Positions 8,600 through 16,360 of a stretch of DNA of 64,000 nt are shown piece after piece. Location: positions 62,001-126,000 of the forward strand of contig NZ_CP096661.1 in the NCBI RefSeq assembly GCF_023238205.1. Reading direction: 5' to 3'. The position numbers were made by a program, and so were the translations under genes. The stretch's first letter is position 1. Each line of letters opens with the position of its first letter. This DNA comes from Halorussus limi (GTDB lineage Archaea > Halobacteriota > Halobacteria > Halobacteriales > Haladaptataceae). The notes beneath the pieces are model-generated. The model ran no database searches. It was not told where the DNA came from and saw only the letters and a list, made by a program, of their open reading frames with translations.

Positions 8600-9649
8600 T
8601 CATCTGGTGGCCCGGTCGATTAGCCGGTCCGTGAGCGCGACCACCTCGTCGCGGACCCGCCGGGAGCGCGACCTGTCGAGTCGCGCGTCGTCGGCGTCGA
8701 GGCCCGCGACGTAGTCCGCGATGGCCTCGGGGTCCCGCGAGTGGAAGAGTCGGCCCTCCTCGACCAGTTGGCGGTCCACCGACAGCAGTTCGTTCGGGAA
8801 GAACGACACCGCGGGCTTGCCCATGCAGGCGGCCTCGCGCGCCATCGTCCCCGAACCGGTCAGCACGCACTCGGCGTGAGCGGCCAACTGGAGTCCGTCG
8901 TACGCGGCGTCGGGGACGTGAATCCGGTCGGGGTCGACCCCGCCGGCGTACCCCCGGTCGCCCCGGCCGCGGGGCAGGTAGACGACGTCGTACCCGGCGT
9001 CGACGACGCCCTCCAGAACCGCGGGGACGAGCGACTCGGCTTCGTCCACGTAGGCCGCGTCGAGCGCCTCGGGCCGGACGACGACGTACTCCCCGACGGG
9101 GAGTCGGTCGGCGAACGACTCGTCGGGTTCGAAGTCGGCGACGTAGATGTCCTCCTTGTAGCCGGGGTAGGTAAAAATCGACATCGCGTCGGTCCCGTGC
9201 TTCTCGAGTTCCGCGGTCTCGAACGCCTCGGGGACCACGGTGTAGGTCGCGCGGGCTTCGAGCCAGTTGTACAGTTCCTCGGCCCAGAGACCGTCCACGT
9301 AGGCGGTGATGTCGTTGTCGGTGAAGTGGACGGAGGGAATCCCGCGGGCCTTCGACGCGAGGACGCACATCGCGTTGCGCGAGGACAGCGACACGTCCGC
9401 GTCCGGAGGCCGGGCCGCGAGTTGCGCGGTCCGGAGCGGAATCCCCGCCTTCCGGAGGTGAGGGTCGTCGAAGTCCCGACCGCGGACCTCGAAGTCGAAG
9501 CCGGCTTCGGCGGCTAAATCGACGGTTTCAGTCTTTTCGCGCACGGTCGTCGTCACGTCGAGGTCGGGGAACGACGACAGCAGGCCGTCGAACAGGAACG
9601 GGTGGGAGGGACTCACGAGGTCCACCCACGCGGTGTGGTCCCGGGTCAT
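8600..9649 (-). CDS. DUF354-family protein (GT-B / UDP-GlcNAc epimerase-like fold)
   Basis: A 349-aa protein with the DUF354 pattern: an N-terminal half with VDLVSPSHPFLFDGL, a middle SSRNAMCVLASKARGIPSVHF-type segment with FTDND, and a C-terminal half with TGSGTMAREAACMGKPAVSF, a nucleotide-sugar-binding loop like that of GT-B enzymes and WecB. DUF354 members commonly accompany wecB and nucleotide-sugar dehydrogenases in archaeal and bacterial polysaccharide loci, and a glycosyltransferase role is inferred from fold and context. The ATG at 9649 overlaps the stop of the upstream dehydrogenase by 4 nt. It is the last gene of the three-gene operon. Confidence 0.85.
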   Translation of the reverse strand: MTRDHTAWVDLVSPSHPFLFDGLLSSFPDLDVTTTVREKTETVDLAAEAGFDFEVRGRDFDDPHLRKAGIPLRTAQLAARPPDADVSLSSRNAMCVLASKARGIPSVHFTDNDITAYVDGLWAEELYNWLEARATYTVVPEAFETAELEKHGTDAMSIFTYPGYKEDIYVADFEPDESFADRLPVGEYVVVRPEALDAAYVDEAESLVPAVLEGVVDAGYDVVYLPRGRGDRGYAGGVDPDRIHVPDAAYDGLQLAAHAECVLTGSGTMAREAACMGKPAVSFFPNELLSVDRQLVEEGRLFHSRDPEAIADYVAGLDADDARLDRSRSRRVRDEVVALTDRLIDRATR

Positions 9650-10932
9650 AGCGTCTCGACCGTCGCGCCGACGCCTCGCCACCGCTCGCGGTCGAGCGCG
9701 TCGCAGGCGTCCACGACTACCTCGTCGGCCATCCTGTCGGTCACGATGCCGGGGGCCAGCGCGCCGTACTCCTCGTGGGCCGCGGTCGCGACCAGCGCGT
9801 CCGCGCCTCGGGTCGCGCCGACGAGCGATTCGAGTTCGAGCGCCGGGTCGCCCCCGTCGGCCGCGACGCCGTCGTCGACCGTCCCCGTCACGTGGGGGTC
9901 TTGGACCGTCACGTCCGCGCCCCGCGACCGGAGTTCGTCGGCGAGCGCGAGGCCCGGACTCCCGCGGGTGTCGTCGACGTTCCCCTTGTACGCGACGCCG
10001 AGGACCGCGACCTTTCGGCCGTCGAGCGACCCGAGGTGCCGGGCCACGCGGTCGGCGACGTAACTCGGCATCCCGTCGTTTATCTCCCGGGCGCGCGCCG
10101 CGAGGTCCAGACTGTCGGAGTCGCGCCCGAGGAACCACGGGTCCACGGGGAGGCAGTGGCCGCCGACGCCCGGTCCCGGACGCAGGAGGTCCACGCGGGG
10201 GTGGTCGTTGGCGGCCTCGATGACCGCCCGCGAACTGACGCCGTAGTCGTCGGCGAGTTTCGCCACCTCGTTGGCGAGCGCGACGTTCACGTCGCGGTAG
10301 GTGTTCTGAATCAGTTTCGCGAACTCCGCGGTCGTGGGGTCGGGCACGACCGAAATCTCGCCCTCGACCACGGGGTCGTAGAGCGCCCGGGCCGCCTCGG
10401 CCGAGGCGTCGTCCACGCCGCCGACCAACCGGTCGTTCGCCCGGAGTTCCGCGAGCATGTCGCCCGGAAGCACGGTCTCGGGGCAGTGGGCCAGCGAGAA
10501 GTCCGCCCCCGAGTCGAGTCCCGAGGTTGCCGCCAGCGTCTCGCAGAACTCGCCGGTCGTCGTCCCCGGCGGCACCGTCGATTCGAGGACGACGGCGTCG
10601 CCCGCCCGTAGCACCTCGCCGACGCCCTCGGCCGCGGCCCGGACGTACCGGAGGTCGGCCTCGCGAGTCTCGGCGTCGAAGGGCGTCGGCACGCAGACGA
10701 GGTGGTAGTCGGCGACCGGGACCTCGCTGGCGACCGTCAGCGCGCCCGACTCCCGGACCTCGGCCACGAGGTCGGCGAGTTCGGGTTCCTCGACGTGGGA
10801 GTCGCCGCCCCGGACTATCTCGCGGACCGCCTCGTCCACGTCGTAGCCGACGACTTCGTATCCGGCGTCGGCAAGCACGGCGGCGGTCGGCAGACCGATG
10901 TAGCCCAGTCCGTGGACGCAGACGGAAGTCAT
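9646..10932 (-). CDS. wecC: UDP-N-acetyl-D-mannosaminuronate dehydrogenase (WecC type)
   Basis: Converts UDP-ManNAc to UDP-ManNAcA using NAD+. The 428-aa protein has VHGLGYIGLPTAAVLA at its N-terminus, VLESTVPPGTT, the helix EFAKLIQNTYRDVNVALANE and the catalytic-cysteine motif GGHCLPVDPWFL. GVAYKGNVDDTRGSP opens the C-terminal half. PTxxxxLxGRD-type details and the direct coupling to wecB favour the ManNAc dehydrogenase assignment over UDP-Glc dehydrogenase. ATGA overlaps join it to the epimerase upstream (10929-10932) and the DUF354 gene downstream. The C-terminal part still contains long Asp/Gly-rich loops typical of halophilic adaptation. Substrate is inferred, not proven. Confidence 0.88.
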   Translation of the reverse strand: MTSVCVHGLGYIGLPTAAVLADAGYEVVGYDVDEAVREIVRGGDSHVEEPELADLVAEVRESGALTVASEVPVADYHLVCVPTPFDAETREADLRYVRAAAEGVGEVLRAGDAVVLESTVPPGTTTGEFCETLAATSGLDSGADFSLAHCPETVLPGDMLAELRANDRLVGGVDDASAEAARALYDPVVEGEISVVPDPTTAEFAKLIQNTYRDVNVALANEVAKLADDYGVSSRAVIEAANDHPRVDLLRPGPGVGGHCLPVDPWFLGRDSDSLDLAARAREINDGMPSYVADRVARHLGSLDGRKVAVLGVAYKGNVDDTRGSPGLALADELRSRGADVTVQDPHVTGTVDDGVAADGGDPALELESLVGATRGADALVATAAHEEYGALAPGIVTDRMADEVVVDACDALDRERWRGVGATVETL

Positions 10933-12056
10933 TGGACCGCCTCCGTCGCGGCGGCCGAGTCGTCCGCCCCGTCGGCGTCGGTCGCGGCGGCCGCGTCGAG
11001 AATCCGCGCCGCGGCGTCGCCGTCGCCGAACGGGTTCTCCCACTCGGCGTCGGTGCCGACCATCTCGCGGGCGGTCTCGAAGATGCCGGTCGGGGTCACG
11101 CCGCCGAGGCGGTTGGCCCCGGCCGCTATCGTCTCGGGACGCTCGGTGTTCTCTCGGAGGGTGACGCAGGGGACGCCCAGCACGCAGGCTTCCTCTTGGA
11201 CCCCGCCCGAGTCGGTCAGAATCACCGAGGCATCGCTCTCGAGGCGCAGGAACTCCAGATAGTCGAGTGGTTCGACCACCTCGACGGCGTTGGGCACCCG
11301 CAGGTCCTCCAACTTCTTCCGTGCGCGCGGGTGGGCCGGATAGACGACGTCCATCTCGTACTCGCGGGCGACCCGGCCGACGCCGGTCAGCAGGTCGGCG
11401 AACCGGTCGGGGTCGTCCACGTTCTCGGCCCGGTGGAGCGTGAGGAGTCCGTACTCGCCCGGTTCGACGCCGAGGTCGTCGAGGACGGCGGTCCGGTCGG
11501 CCGCGAGACCCCGGTGGCGCTGGAGCGCGTCGACGACCGTGTTTCCCGTGACCGAGATGCGGTCGCTCGGGACGCCCTCGGCCCGCAGGTTCTCGGCCGC
11601 GGCGGGCGTCGGCGCGAACAGTCTGTCGGCGGTGTGGTCGCAGATGATGCGGTTTACCTCCTCGGGCATCCCCCGGTCGTCGCTCCGGAGTCCGGCCTCG
11701 ACGTGGCCGAGTTCGGCGTCCAGTTTGCTCGCCGCGATGGTCGCCGCGAGCGTGGTGTTGGTGTCGCCCTGCACGAGGACCGTCTCGGGGTCGGCCTCGA
11801 GCAGGACCTCCTCGATGCCCGCAATCATGCTCCCGGTCTGCTCGCCGTGGGTGGCCGAACCGACGCCGAGCGCGTGGTCCGGCGGCGGAAGCTCCAGTTC
11901 GTCGAAGAACACCTCCGTGAGTTGCGGCGAGTAGTGCTGTCCGGTGTGGACGACGATGTGGGGCACGTCGCGGTCCCGGCACTCGCGGATAATCGGCGCG
12001 AGCTTGACTATCTCCGGTCTCGTTCCAAGTACGATGGCGAGTTGTGGCGAGTTCAT
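10929..12056 (-). CDS. wecB: UDP-N-acetylglucosamine 2-epimerase
   Basis: Interconverts UDP-GlcNAc and UDP-ManNAc in the cytoplasm, the first step towards ManNAc(A)-containing glycans. The 375-aa protein has the family landmarks in order: VLGTRPEIVKLAP, HTGQHYS, QGDTNTTLA, GHVEAGLRS, PEEVNRIICDH, the HPRARKKL segment and LTDSGGVQEEA. A Asp/Ala-rich tail of about 25 residues follows the catalytic domain. The ATG at 12056 is chosen because it starts immediately before the conserved first strand. A GTG at 12092 would add 12 residues and lies close to where the TATA at 12121-12130 would start transcription, so a leaderless GTG start is not excluded. It leads the wecB-wecC-DUF354 operon. Confidence 0.93.
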   Translation of the reverse strand: MNSPQLAIVLGTRPEIVKLAPIIRECRDRDVPHIVVHTGQHYSPQLTEVFFDELELPPPDHALGVGSATHGEQTGSMIAGIEEVLLEADPETVLVQGDTNTTLAATIAASKLDAELGHVEAGLRSDDRGMPEEVNRIICDHTADRLFAPTPAAAENLRAEGVPSDRISVTGNTVVDALQRHRGLAADRTAVLDDLGVEPGEYGLLTLHRAENVDDPDRFADLLTGVGRVAREYEMDVVYPAHPRARKKLEDLRVPNAVEVVEPLDYLEFLRLESDASVILTDSGGVQEEACVLGVPCVTLRENTERPETIAAGANRLGGVTPTGIFETAREMVGTDAEWENPFGDGDAAARILDAAAATDADGADDSAAATEAVQ

Positions 12057-12120
12057 GCGTAAGTCGTTCGTGGGCGTACGGGGCGACCGCACGCGCTCGT
12101 CTCTCGCGTGACGCGGGGCG

Positions 12121-12143
12121 GGCTTTATTATCGGCCAGATAAG
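12121..12143 (-). promoter_or_regulatory. wecB: Promoter with palindromic element copy 4 (wecB operon)
   Basis: The coding strand reads GGCTTATCTGGCCGATAATAAAGCC. The 13-mer core (12129-12141, TATCGGCCAGATA on plus) has symmetric TATC/GATA ends. The AT-rich ATAATAAA serves as a TATA box for the wecB operon. Confidence 0.55.
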
Positions 12144-12302
12144 CCGTCACCGGCCGATTTCGAGCCGGTTTAGCACCTGCCGAACGTCGGCACGCGGTGC
12201 CGCGCGCCTCGCCGGTCGCCGTCCGCCCTCGCTCGTCCGACCCCCGACGCCGCGGCTTAGTCGCTCTATAGTATTGTCCGAGGAGGCCCAACGGTCGGAG
12301 AA

Positions 12303-13631
12303 ATGAGTGGGGACACGCATCGTTTCGGGCCGACGCCGGGTCGCGGCCCCGCCGGACCGCTCGGGCGCGCGGCCGTCCTCGCGCTGGTCGTCGCTGCGCT
12401 TGTCGCCGCCGTGACACTCTCTCCGGCGGCTGCTGGGGGAAGTGTCCCCGCGACCGCCGGAACGCCGCCGGACCTCGCGGTCGGCGACGTGTCAGTCTCC
12501 GGAGCAGCCGTCGCGGCCCGCCACGACGGGACCGTCCTGCTCTGGCGGTCGCGGCCCTACTCGCTGACCGCCACGGTCGGCGACCTCCCGGCCCCGGCCG
12601 AGTACCGCGTCTGCGCCCTGACAGCGACCGCCGAACTGAACTGCACGACGGCGACGCTCCGCCCGGCCGGTACCGCGGTCGAACTCCGGGTGCCGGGGTC
12701 GGTCGCGAAATCGACCTCCGGGTCGGCGTCCGACGCCGCGGCATCGGCCGGCGACTCGACCGACGAGTCGGCCGTCGTTTCACTCGCGCCCGGCGTCCGA
12801 AACGTCAGCGTCTCCGTGACCCGGGTCGGCGGGAACGAGACGGTCGTGGTGTCCCGACTCGCCAGACTCCGAGTCCTCGTGCCCACCGCGGACTTCGACG
12901 GCGACGGTCTGTCGAACCGCGACGAACGAGAGCAGGGCACCGACCCCGCGGCCGCCGACACCGACCGAGACCTGTTCGACGACGGCACCGAGACCGCGCT
13001 CGGTACCGACCCACTAAAACGCAAGACCGCGGTCGGGTTCGGCGTGACGGGGCTGTTCGCTCTCGGCGTGGCGGTCGGTCTCCTCTACCGGTTCGGTCCC
13101 CGACTCGTCGCGTCGCTTCTGACTCGCGTCGGCGCCAAATCGGAGTCGGCGGCGCTGGCGAGTCGGTCCGACGCCACTGGACGCGGGAGGACGGAGCGAA
13201 GCGAACCCCACGCGGCGGGACAGACCGACGGGGCGAGAAGGACCGCCGGGACGGAGAGGGACGCCACTGGACGCGAGGCGTCCGGTCGCGGAACGGGAGC
13301 GGCCGGACGGGAGACGACCCCGCCCGAATCGACCGGTCGGCGCGACGCCGGGCGGACCGACGACCGCGGCGAGCGCGACCCCGACCCGTCGCCGCCGCTC
13401 TCCGACGAGGAACGCGTGCTGGGTCTGCTCGAAGCGAACGACGGACAGTTACCCCAGAGCGAAATCGTCTCCCGGACGCCGTGGTCGAAGTCGAAGGTGA
13501 GTCGCCTCCTCGCCCGCATGGACGCTCAGGAACTCGTCGTGAAGATAAACGCCGGTCGCCGGAACGTCATCGTTCTGCCCGGCGAGGAACCCGAAGCGGT
13601 GCAGTCGCTCGGCGACGGCGACGACGGGTGA
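12303..13631 (+). CDS. Membrane-anchored sensor: extracellular Ca-binding repeats, TM helix, cytoplasmic winged HTH
   Basis: A 442-aa protein with a signal peptide (hydrophobic core about 22-45), a beta-rich extracellular domain (about 55-190, two cysteines at 104 and 114), and two calcium-binding-type repeats, DFDGDGLSNRDE (198-209) and DTDRDLFDDGTE (219-230). A single membrane helix spans about 243-262. A disordered Arg/Gly/Thr/Glu-rich linker (270-365) leads to a C-terminal winged helix (about 367-426: QSEIVSRTPWSKSKVSRLL). This fits a one-component transmembrane transcription regulator sensing ions or surface state; haloarchaea have a family with the same domain order. It faces the wecB operon across a divergent promoter region, so glycan genes are candidate targets. 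Start ATG 12303 has GGAGA directly before it. Confidence 0.8.
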   Translation: MSGDTHRFGPTPGRGPAGPLGRAAVLALVVAALVAAVTLSPAAAGGSVPATAGTPPDLAVGDVSVSGAAVAARHDGTVLLWRSRPYSLTATVGDLPAPAEYRVCALTATAELNCTTATLRPAGTAVELRVPGSVAKSTSGSASDAAASAGDSTDESAVVSLAPGVRNVSVSVTRVGGNETVVVSRLARLRVLVPTADFDGDGLSNRDEREQGTDPAAADTDRDLFDDGTETALGTDPLKRKTAVGFGVTGLFALGVAVGLLYRFGPRLVASLLTRVGAKSESAALASRSDATGRGRTERSEPHAAGQTDGARRTAGTERDATGREASGRGTGAAGRETTPPESTGRRDAGRTDDRGERDPDPSPPLSDEERVLGLLEANDGQLPQSEIVSRTPWSKSKVSRLLARMDAQELVVKINAGRRNVIVLPGEEPEAVQSLGDGDDG

Positions 13632-13647
13632 AAACCCGACTCGGACG

Positions 13648-14568
13648 TCAGCGCTCGACGGCCCGGCGCAACTGTCGTTTCGTCGCCGCGAAGTCCACGG
13701 TCGGCGCGGTCACTTTCTCTGCGGTCGCCACGCGCGGGACGGTGGCGACGCCGCGTCGCCGGGCCTCTCCGGTCGTCGCTTTCACCTTCTCGCGGTGTGC
13801 GCCGGTCAGCAGCGCCTCCGCCACCGCGTCGGTGTCGCGGACGTTCGCGGTCTCGGCGAACCTGACCAGTCTGTCGGCGGTCGCCCACTCGTACCGCTCC
13901 GGCGGTTGGTTCTCGAACACCGACGCGAAGTACCGCCAGTAGCGCTCGGGTGCCGTCCGCCAGACTTCGAGTCCGGCGCGGGCGGCCCGCGGGGCGTCCG
14001 GACCGAGGAACGGTTCGCCGCCGAGGTAGCTCAGCGCCCGAAATTCGAGCGCCACGTCGCCGGGCGCGACGAACTCCTCGATGACGTCGCCGAGCATCTG
14101 GCGGACGAACTCCCCGGTGTAGGGGCACTTCCAGTTGCCGAAGAGCGTGGCGGTCGCGTCGGCGCTCTCGCGGCCGAGTCGCGCGTAGTCGTACCGGCCG
14201 GGGGTCGCGGGTACGAGCGACTCCGAGACGGTCAACGTCGGCGGGTCGATGCTGACACGTCCGAGCGACTCCGCGTCGGCGGTCGTGGTCGCGCCCGGTT
14301 CCGAGACGTTCCGTCCGGTGGCGTTTCCGTCGGTGACGTTCTGCCGAGTGGCGTCCCCGTCGGCGGTCGTCTCCGTTCCGGCGCTGGCCGCGGACCCGGC
14401 GGTCGTCGTGTCGCTAGCGGGCGATGCGTCGGTCGTCGTCTCCGGGCCGTCGGCGGTCTCTCCGATGACGCTCGCACAGCCAGCGAGCGAGGCGAGAAAC
14501 GCCGAACCGGCCGCGCCGAGTAGTTTGCGGCGGTTAGACACGACTCCGACGTCGGCTCGAGCGACCAT
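13648..14568 (-). CDS. DsbA-like thioredoxin-fold lipoprotein with CPYT active site
   Basis: A 306-aa exported lipoprotein with a Tat-like signal (SNRRKLLGAAGSAFLASLAGC), a Thr/Ala-rich linker to about residue 120, and a DsbA-type thioredoxin fold. The active-site loop reads FGNWKCPYTGEF, so the second cysteine of the usual CxxC is Thr. An inserted alpha domain (RYWRYFASVFENQP) and the cis-Pro region ATVPRV... (GVATVPRVATAEK) follow as in DsbA. Role: extracytoplasmic thiol chemistry, perhaps glutaredoxin-like monothiol or isomerase function. The start ATG 14568 directly abuts the palindromic element at 14572. It converges on the sensor gene with only 16 nt between them. Confidence 0.82.
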   Translation of the reverse strand: MVARADVGVVSNRRKLLGAAGSAFLASLAGCASVIGETADGPETTTDASPASDTTTAGSAASAGTETTADGDATRQNVTDGNATGRNVSEPGATTTADAESLGRVSIDPPTLTVSESLVPATPGRYDYARLGRESADATATLFGNWKCPYTGEFVRQMLGDVIEEFVAPGDVALEFRALSYLGGEPFLGPDAPRAARAGLEVWRTAPERYWRYFASVFENQPPERYEWATADRLVRFAETANVRDTDAVAEALLTGAHREKVKATTGEARRRGVATVPRVATAEKVTAPTVDFAATKRQLRRAVER

Positions 14569-14570
14569 TA

Positions 14571-14587
14571 CTATCCGTCGGATAAGC
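14571..14587 (-). promoter_or_regulatory. Palindromic element copy 5 (perfect TATCCGTCGGATA) at DsbA-like gene start
   Basis: The best copy of the repeated element: TATCCG-T-CGGATA, a perfect 6-bp inverted repeat, at 14572-14584, flanked by TAA and CTTA on the coding strand. It lies 4 nt before ATG 14568, over the expected transcription start of a leaderless mRNA, a position typical of an operator. Confidence 0.6.
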
Positions 14588-14734
14588 GTCCGCGCGACGG
14601 CATAGTCGAGGTTCGAGGCCGGAAGAACCGGACGAGTCCGGGGTTCGCCGGACGCCGTCCCGCCGACCGAAGCAGAGTGACCGCGAGAGTCAGCGGAAAC
14701 ATTTAACGAGCGACAGGAAGTGTACTCGCTCGGG

Positions 14735-15067
14735 ATGAGAGTCACGAGGGTCTCCGTCGTACAGGCCACGACGGTTCTGGTCGTCGCCGCGTTTCTCGGC
14801 GTGTTGGGACAGTATCTCGGACGGCCGGGGTACACGCAGACGCGACTGGCGTTCTTCGCGGTTCTCGGGGGACTCGCCGTCGCGGGTGCCGCCGGGGTCG
14901 TCTACCGGCGAGAGACGGTCGCCGCCGGCGGCGCCTGTGGCCTCCTGCTGTTGGGGCTCTGGCAGGCGGTCCTCTGGATATACATCTTTCCCGTCGTCGG
15001 CGTGCTCGCGTTCGCTATCGCGGTGACTGCGACCCCCGACTGGACGGACTCCTCGGCCGCGAGGTAG
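14735..15067 (+). CDS. Small membrane protein, three to four TM segments
   Basis: A 110-aa hydrophobic protein from ATG 14735 with membrane segments at about residues 8-24, 36-54, 62-80 and 82-100, and a short acidic tail. I do not recognise the family. A TATA-like ATTTAACG about 30 nt before the ATG supports a leaderless transcript. A GTG at 14720 is in frame but lies at or before the expected transcription start. It is divergent from the DsbA-like lipoprotein and convergent with the channel gene. Confidence 0.65.
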   Translation: MRVTRVSVVQATTVLVVAAFLGVLGQYLGRPGYTQTRLAFFAVLGGLAVAGAAGVVYRRETVAAGGACGLLLLGLWQAVLWIYIFPVVGVLAFAIAVTATPDWTDSSAAR

Positions 15068-15121
15068 CGCCGCGGCGCGATGCGGCCGGTCGCACTCCCG
15101 GAGAGCGGTCAGTCTCCGAGT

Positions 15122-16174
15122 TCACCACGTCACGATGCGGGCGAGTACGAACACCAGCAGTGCGGCCAGCAGCGACCCGAGAATCGACTCCAGACCTGCC
15201 AAGAACCGCGCGAACGACCCTATCGGTTGGATGTCGCCCAGTCCGAGCGTGGCGAACGTGACGACGCTGAAGTAGAGGCTCTTGAACAGAACCTGTCCGA
15301 TCCACCACCACGGCGCTTCGTCCGGATTCTCTATCGAGTACGTCACCGGTTGCCCGGCCTGAATCTCCTGAATCCCGCCGGTCAGCGGGTAGAGGAGCGC
15401 GGCCACGACGACCACGACGAGCGACGTGAGGAGCACTCGGTAGGGACTGCTGCCGTACTGCATCGTCCAACGGGACAGTTCCCACTTTATTGCCTCGGTG
15501 TATCTCGACTGTCCCCACGCGAGGCGGCGGCGAGCGTCGCGCTCCTGATAGTAACTCCGGCGGGCTAACTCCGGGAGTCCGTTCTCCTCGTACAGGGTTT
15601 GAAACTGCCGATACACCCACGCCGCCGCGTCGAGCGGTTGCTCGTCGACCAGGTTCGGCGGCGCGTTTTCTCGGTCGTAGACGGACGTTCCACCCATCTC
15701 GGTCCCGCCTCCGATGTGCATGTCGGTGAGTATCGTCTCGTGGAGTCGGGCGCCTTCGAGCGTCGCCCGCCGGACGTCGGCGTTCGTCAGAATCGCCCCT
15801 TCGAGGTTCGCGTCGGTGAAATCGGCACCGAGAGCGCTGGCGTCCGTCAGCGTCGCCAGTGTCAAGTCGGTCTCGGTGAAGTCCGCCCCCTTCAAATCGG
15901 CGCCCTTGAGGTTGGCTCCGATGAGGGAGGACCCGACGAACCAATCGACGTTTGCGAGAGAGGCCTCTCGGAGATACGCGCCGTGAATGGCGTCTCTGGA
16001 CTCCGGGTCGGCGTCTTCGAGTTGCTCTTTGGTTTTTCCCTCGACCGGCGCGTGCCAGACGCACCGGTCGTGGTCCTCCCACACCGGCCGGTCGCACGGT
16101 CGGGTCGGAATGTCGTCGTTGTCGAGTCCGACTTCGAGTCGGTATCCACACCGGTCTGACGCTGTCGTTCCCAT
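15122..16174 (-). CDS. Pentapeptide-repeat protein fused to a two-TM K+ channel pore
   Basis: A 350-aa protein. Residues 9-41 hold C-x17-C-x10-C-x2-H, a possible zinc site. Residues about 65-150 are pentapeptide repeats (ANLKGADLKGADFTETDL pattern), which form a right-handed beta-helix. The C-terminal part has two hydrophobic helices (about 246-265 and 325-348) flanking the pore-loop TFATLGLGD (selectivity filter about 309-314), the signature of two-TM potassium channels. Likely a gated ion channel in the cytoplasmic membrane with the pentapeptide domain inside the cell. ATG 16174 is chosen because the TATA-like TTTTTAAAA (16194-16203) lies about 25 nt upstream; the longer frame would start inside that box. 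Confidence 0.88.
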   Translation of the reverse strand: MGTTASDRCGYRLEVGLDNDDIPTRPCDRPVWEDHDRCVWHAPVEGKTKEQLEDADPESRDAIHGAYLREASLANVDWFVGSSLIGANLKGADLKGADFTETDLTLATLTDASALGADFTDANLEGAILTNADVRRATLEGARLHETILTDMHIGGGTEMGGTSVYDRENAPPNLVDEQPLDAAAWVYRQFQTLYEENGLPELARRSYYQERDARRRLAWGQSRYTEAIKWELSRWTMQYGSSPYRVLLTSLVVVVVAALLYPLTGGIQEIQAGQPVTYSIENPDEAPWWWIGQVLFKSLYFSVVTFATLGLGDIQPIGSFARFLAGLESILGSLLAALLVFVLARIVTW

Positions 16175-16183
16175 ACCGTGTAT

Positions 16184-16203
16184 TGGCCGGCCATTTTTAA
16201 AAC
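16184..16203 (-). promoter_or_regulatory. Channel-gene promoter with TGGCCGGCCA palindrome
   Basis: A TATA-like run TTTTTAAAA at 16194-16203 is followed on the coding strand by the perfect 10-bp palindrome TGGCCGGCCA (16184-16193), located between TATA box and start codon. That is a plausible repressor site, but short GC palindromes are not rare at this GC content. Confidence 0.4.
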
Positions 16204-16360
16204 TCACTAGCGGAACCGAGTTACTTAGTCGCAGGCTCGCTCGCCGGATTCGACCGCTTTCGAGAACTCCGAGCGTCTACACGGCGAACCCGAAGCCGAG
16301 GGCATCGAGTCGCGAGACGAATGCGATGAATTAACTGCCCCTCGTTCGGAAGTGGCGGGT

